Below, one piece after another: positions 62,919 to 64,000 of a stretch of DNA of 64,000 bases. The first letter of the stretch is position 1. The number at the start of each line of letters is the position of its first letter. The position numbers and the translations under genes were made by a program. A model generated the notes under the pieces. It had not been told where the DNA came from and made no database searches. It saw nothing but the letters and a program-made list of their open reading frames with translations. This DNA is from Mangrovibacterium marinum (lineage in GTDB: Bacteria; Bacteroidota; Bacteroidia; Bacteroidales; Prolixibacteraceae). The stretch is taken from the NCBI RefSeq assembly GCF_003046625.1, contig NZ_QAAD01000016.1:1-64000 (forward strand). The letters run 5' to 3'.

Positions 62919-63482
62919 TTATTTTCGACTTCCGGGAATGATGATGCGGTAACTGGTTTTCACCTTCCCTTTGGTGATGTTGGTCAACTTGCTTTTTAAC
63001 ATCCGTTTCCGGAGCGGGCTGAGATGGTCAACCAGTAATTTACCTTCCAGGTGATCGTATTCGTGTTGAATGACACGGGCGGCAAAGCCACCGTACTCCT
63101 CAATGTGTTCAACGAAGTTTTCATCCAGATATTTAATTTTTACAAACTCGGGGCGTGAAACATCTTCGCGAATGTCGGGCAGGCTCAGGCAGCCTTCATT
63201 CATGGTCCATTCGTCGCCTTTGGTTTCGATGATTTCGGGATTGATGAAAGCTTTCTTAAACCCTTCCAGCTCCGGTTCTTCGTCGGCAGCGGCAGAGGCG
63301 TCAACGACGAACATCCGGATCGGCAATCCGATTTGAGGAGCCGCCAGGCCAACGCCGTCGGAAAAGTACATGGTTTCGAACATGTCTTTCACGAATTGAT
63401 CGAAATCAGGATAGTCTTTGGTAATAGGTTGGGCAACTTTGCGCAAGACCGGGTCGCCGTAAACTGTAATCGGGTAGATCAT
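62919..63482 (-). CDS. def: Peptide deformylase
   Basis: 187 residues. Removes the formyl group from new proteins. Motif 1 GVGLAAPQIGLP, motif 2 EGCLSLPD (Cys metal ligand) and motif 3 HEYDHLEG (two His ligands and the catalytic Glu). Its ATG overlaps the stop of ruvX by one base (TAATG), so the two are translationally coupled. Confidence 0.97.
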   Translation of the reverse strand: MIYPITVYGDPVLRKVAQPITKDYPDFDQFVKDMFETMYFSDGVGLAAPQIGLPIRMFVVDASAAADEEPELEGFKKAFINPEIIETKGDEWTMNEGCLSLPDIREDVSRPEFVKIKYLDENFVEHIEEYGGFAARVIQHEYDHLEGKLLVDHLSPLRKRMLKSKLTNITKGKVKTSYRIIIPGSRK

Positions 63483-63901
63483 TATCTGAATTTTTTTTGT
63501 TCTAAATAAGATTGTAAAATGATTGTAGCACTAACAGCATCAATCGTTCCTTTGTTTTGCCGATCCTTCTTTTTTAAGCCGGCATCAATCATGGTTTGAA
63601 AGGCCATGCGCGAGGTGAAACGTTCATCGACCTGCTCAACGGGCATCTCGGGATACAGCTTCTGAAATCGCTTCAGAAAAGGATTGATATACACAACGGC
63701 TTCGGATGGTTCATTGTTCAATTGCATGGGATAGCCGATGATGACTTTTTCAACGTCTTCTTTTTGAAAGTACTCTTTCAGAAAATCAAAAATCTGATGG
63801 CTGGCAACTGTTGTTAACTTGTTTGCAATTATTTGCATCGGATCGGTAACGGCCAGCCCGACACGTTTTTTCCCGTAATCGATCGCTAATATTCTTCCCA
63901 C
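63482..63901 (-). CDS. ruvX: Holliday junction resolvase-like protein RuvX (YqgF)
   Basis: 139 residues, RNase H-like fold: N-terminal ILAIDYGKKRVGLAVTDP with the first acidic residue, VIIGYP, VEQVDERFTSRMA and the C-terminal DAVSATIILQSYL with the last Asp. In many bacteria YqgF takes part in rRNA processing as well as DNA junction cleavage. First gene of a ruvX-def pair. The start at 63901 leaves about 100 bases of upstream DNA in the window. Confidence 0.95.
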   Translation of the reverse strand: MGRILAIDYGKKRVGLAVTDPMQIIANKLTTVASHQIFDFLKEYFQKEDVEKVIIGYPMQLNNEPSEAVVYINPFLKRFQKLYPEMPVEQVDERFTSRMAFQTMIDAGLKKKDRQNKGTIDAVSATIILQSYLEQKKFR

Positions 63902-64000
63902 GTTTAAAAATTTTGCTGCAAAAGTAATAATCTATTTCCATTCCGGAAAAAGTAGAGTCGTATATTGTCTGTGGAGATGTTGGTAAGCTGCTGCAATTTA

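Overview
The window is chromosomal DNA from a member of the Bacteroidota, probably a polysaccharide-degrading Bacteroidia such as the Marinilabiliales (the order is inference). The grounds are a type IX secretion (T9SS) C-terminal sorting domain with a PorP/SprF partner, Bacteroidota-type promoters (TTG or TTTG, about 19 bp, then TAnnTTTG), a Nudix-type AraR arabinose regulator, an M56-TonB fusion sensor and a UxaE/UxaC hexuronate route. No phage, plasmid, insertion sequence or CRISPR array was seen.

Layout. 1-9.8 kb: the 3' part of a giant repetitive T9SS-exported adhesin, then a PorP/SprF protein and an OmpA/PD40 lipid- or peptidoglycan-anchoring protein, closed by a strong terminator. 9.9-13.7 kb: a BlaI/M56-TonB sensor-regulator pair behind a cluster of four ACTA-N6-TAGT operators, a TPR protein and a small membrane protein. 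14-21 kb: housekeeping genes (folE, guaB, a bestrophin, gnd, pdxB). 21-33.4 kb: a hexuronate/sugar-acid locus. On the minus strand it has a Gfo/Idh oxidoreductase, a LarA-like nickel-pincer enzyme, a four-helix-bundle protein, a PfkB kinase, a UxuB-like SDR and a LacI regulator. On the plus strand it has uxaE, uxaC, kdgK, eda and an MFS transporter. 33.9-36.6 kb: a HAD phosphatase and a long-chain acyl-CoA ligase. 36.7-42.6 kb: a galactose (Leloir) locus, galM / gntR-galT-galK-MFS. 42.9-51 kb: an MFS transporter and an L-arabinose operon, araR-araA-SSS symporter-araD-araB. 51-64 kb: a metallophosphatase, three identical tRNA-Asp genes, an ECF sigma/anti-sigma pair, an SSB-like DUF3127 protein, two FKBP prolyl isomerases, mnmD, a Sua5/YwlC-type gene, trkH-trkA, comEC, def and ruvX.

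How the genes work together. Three sugar loci lie next to each other, each with its own regulator and recognisable operators: LacI (paired CGTGTKCGMACACG), a GntR (an exact 18-bp site at two promoters) and AraR (AAAAGTA-N5-TACTTTT). UxaC isomerises glucuronate and galacturonate, UxaE joins tagaturonate to fructuronate, and the SDR would reduce fructuronate to mannonate. Mannonate dehydratase (UxuA) is absent from the window. KdgK and Eda complete the lower part. The LarA-like gene beside a sugar kinase and gnd suggests an untested alternative fate for mannonate through C2 epimerisation to gluconate.

Most notable observations: the LarA-like enzyme with intact pincer residues inside a uronate locus; a LacI gene whose DNA-binding domain is open but has no ATG/GTG/TTG start; REP-like hairpin elements, one of which encodes the N-terminus of the Gfo/Idh protein; the 231-bp tandem repeats of the adhesin; and a cluster of evenly phased BlaI operators.
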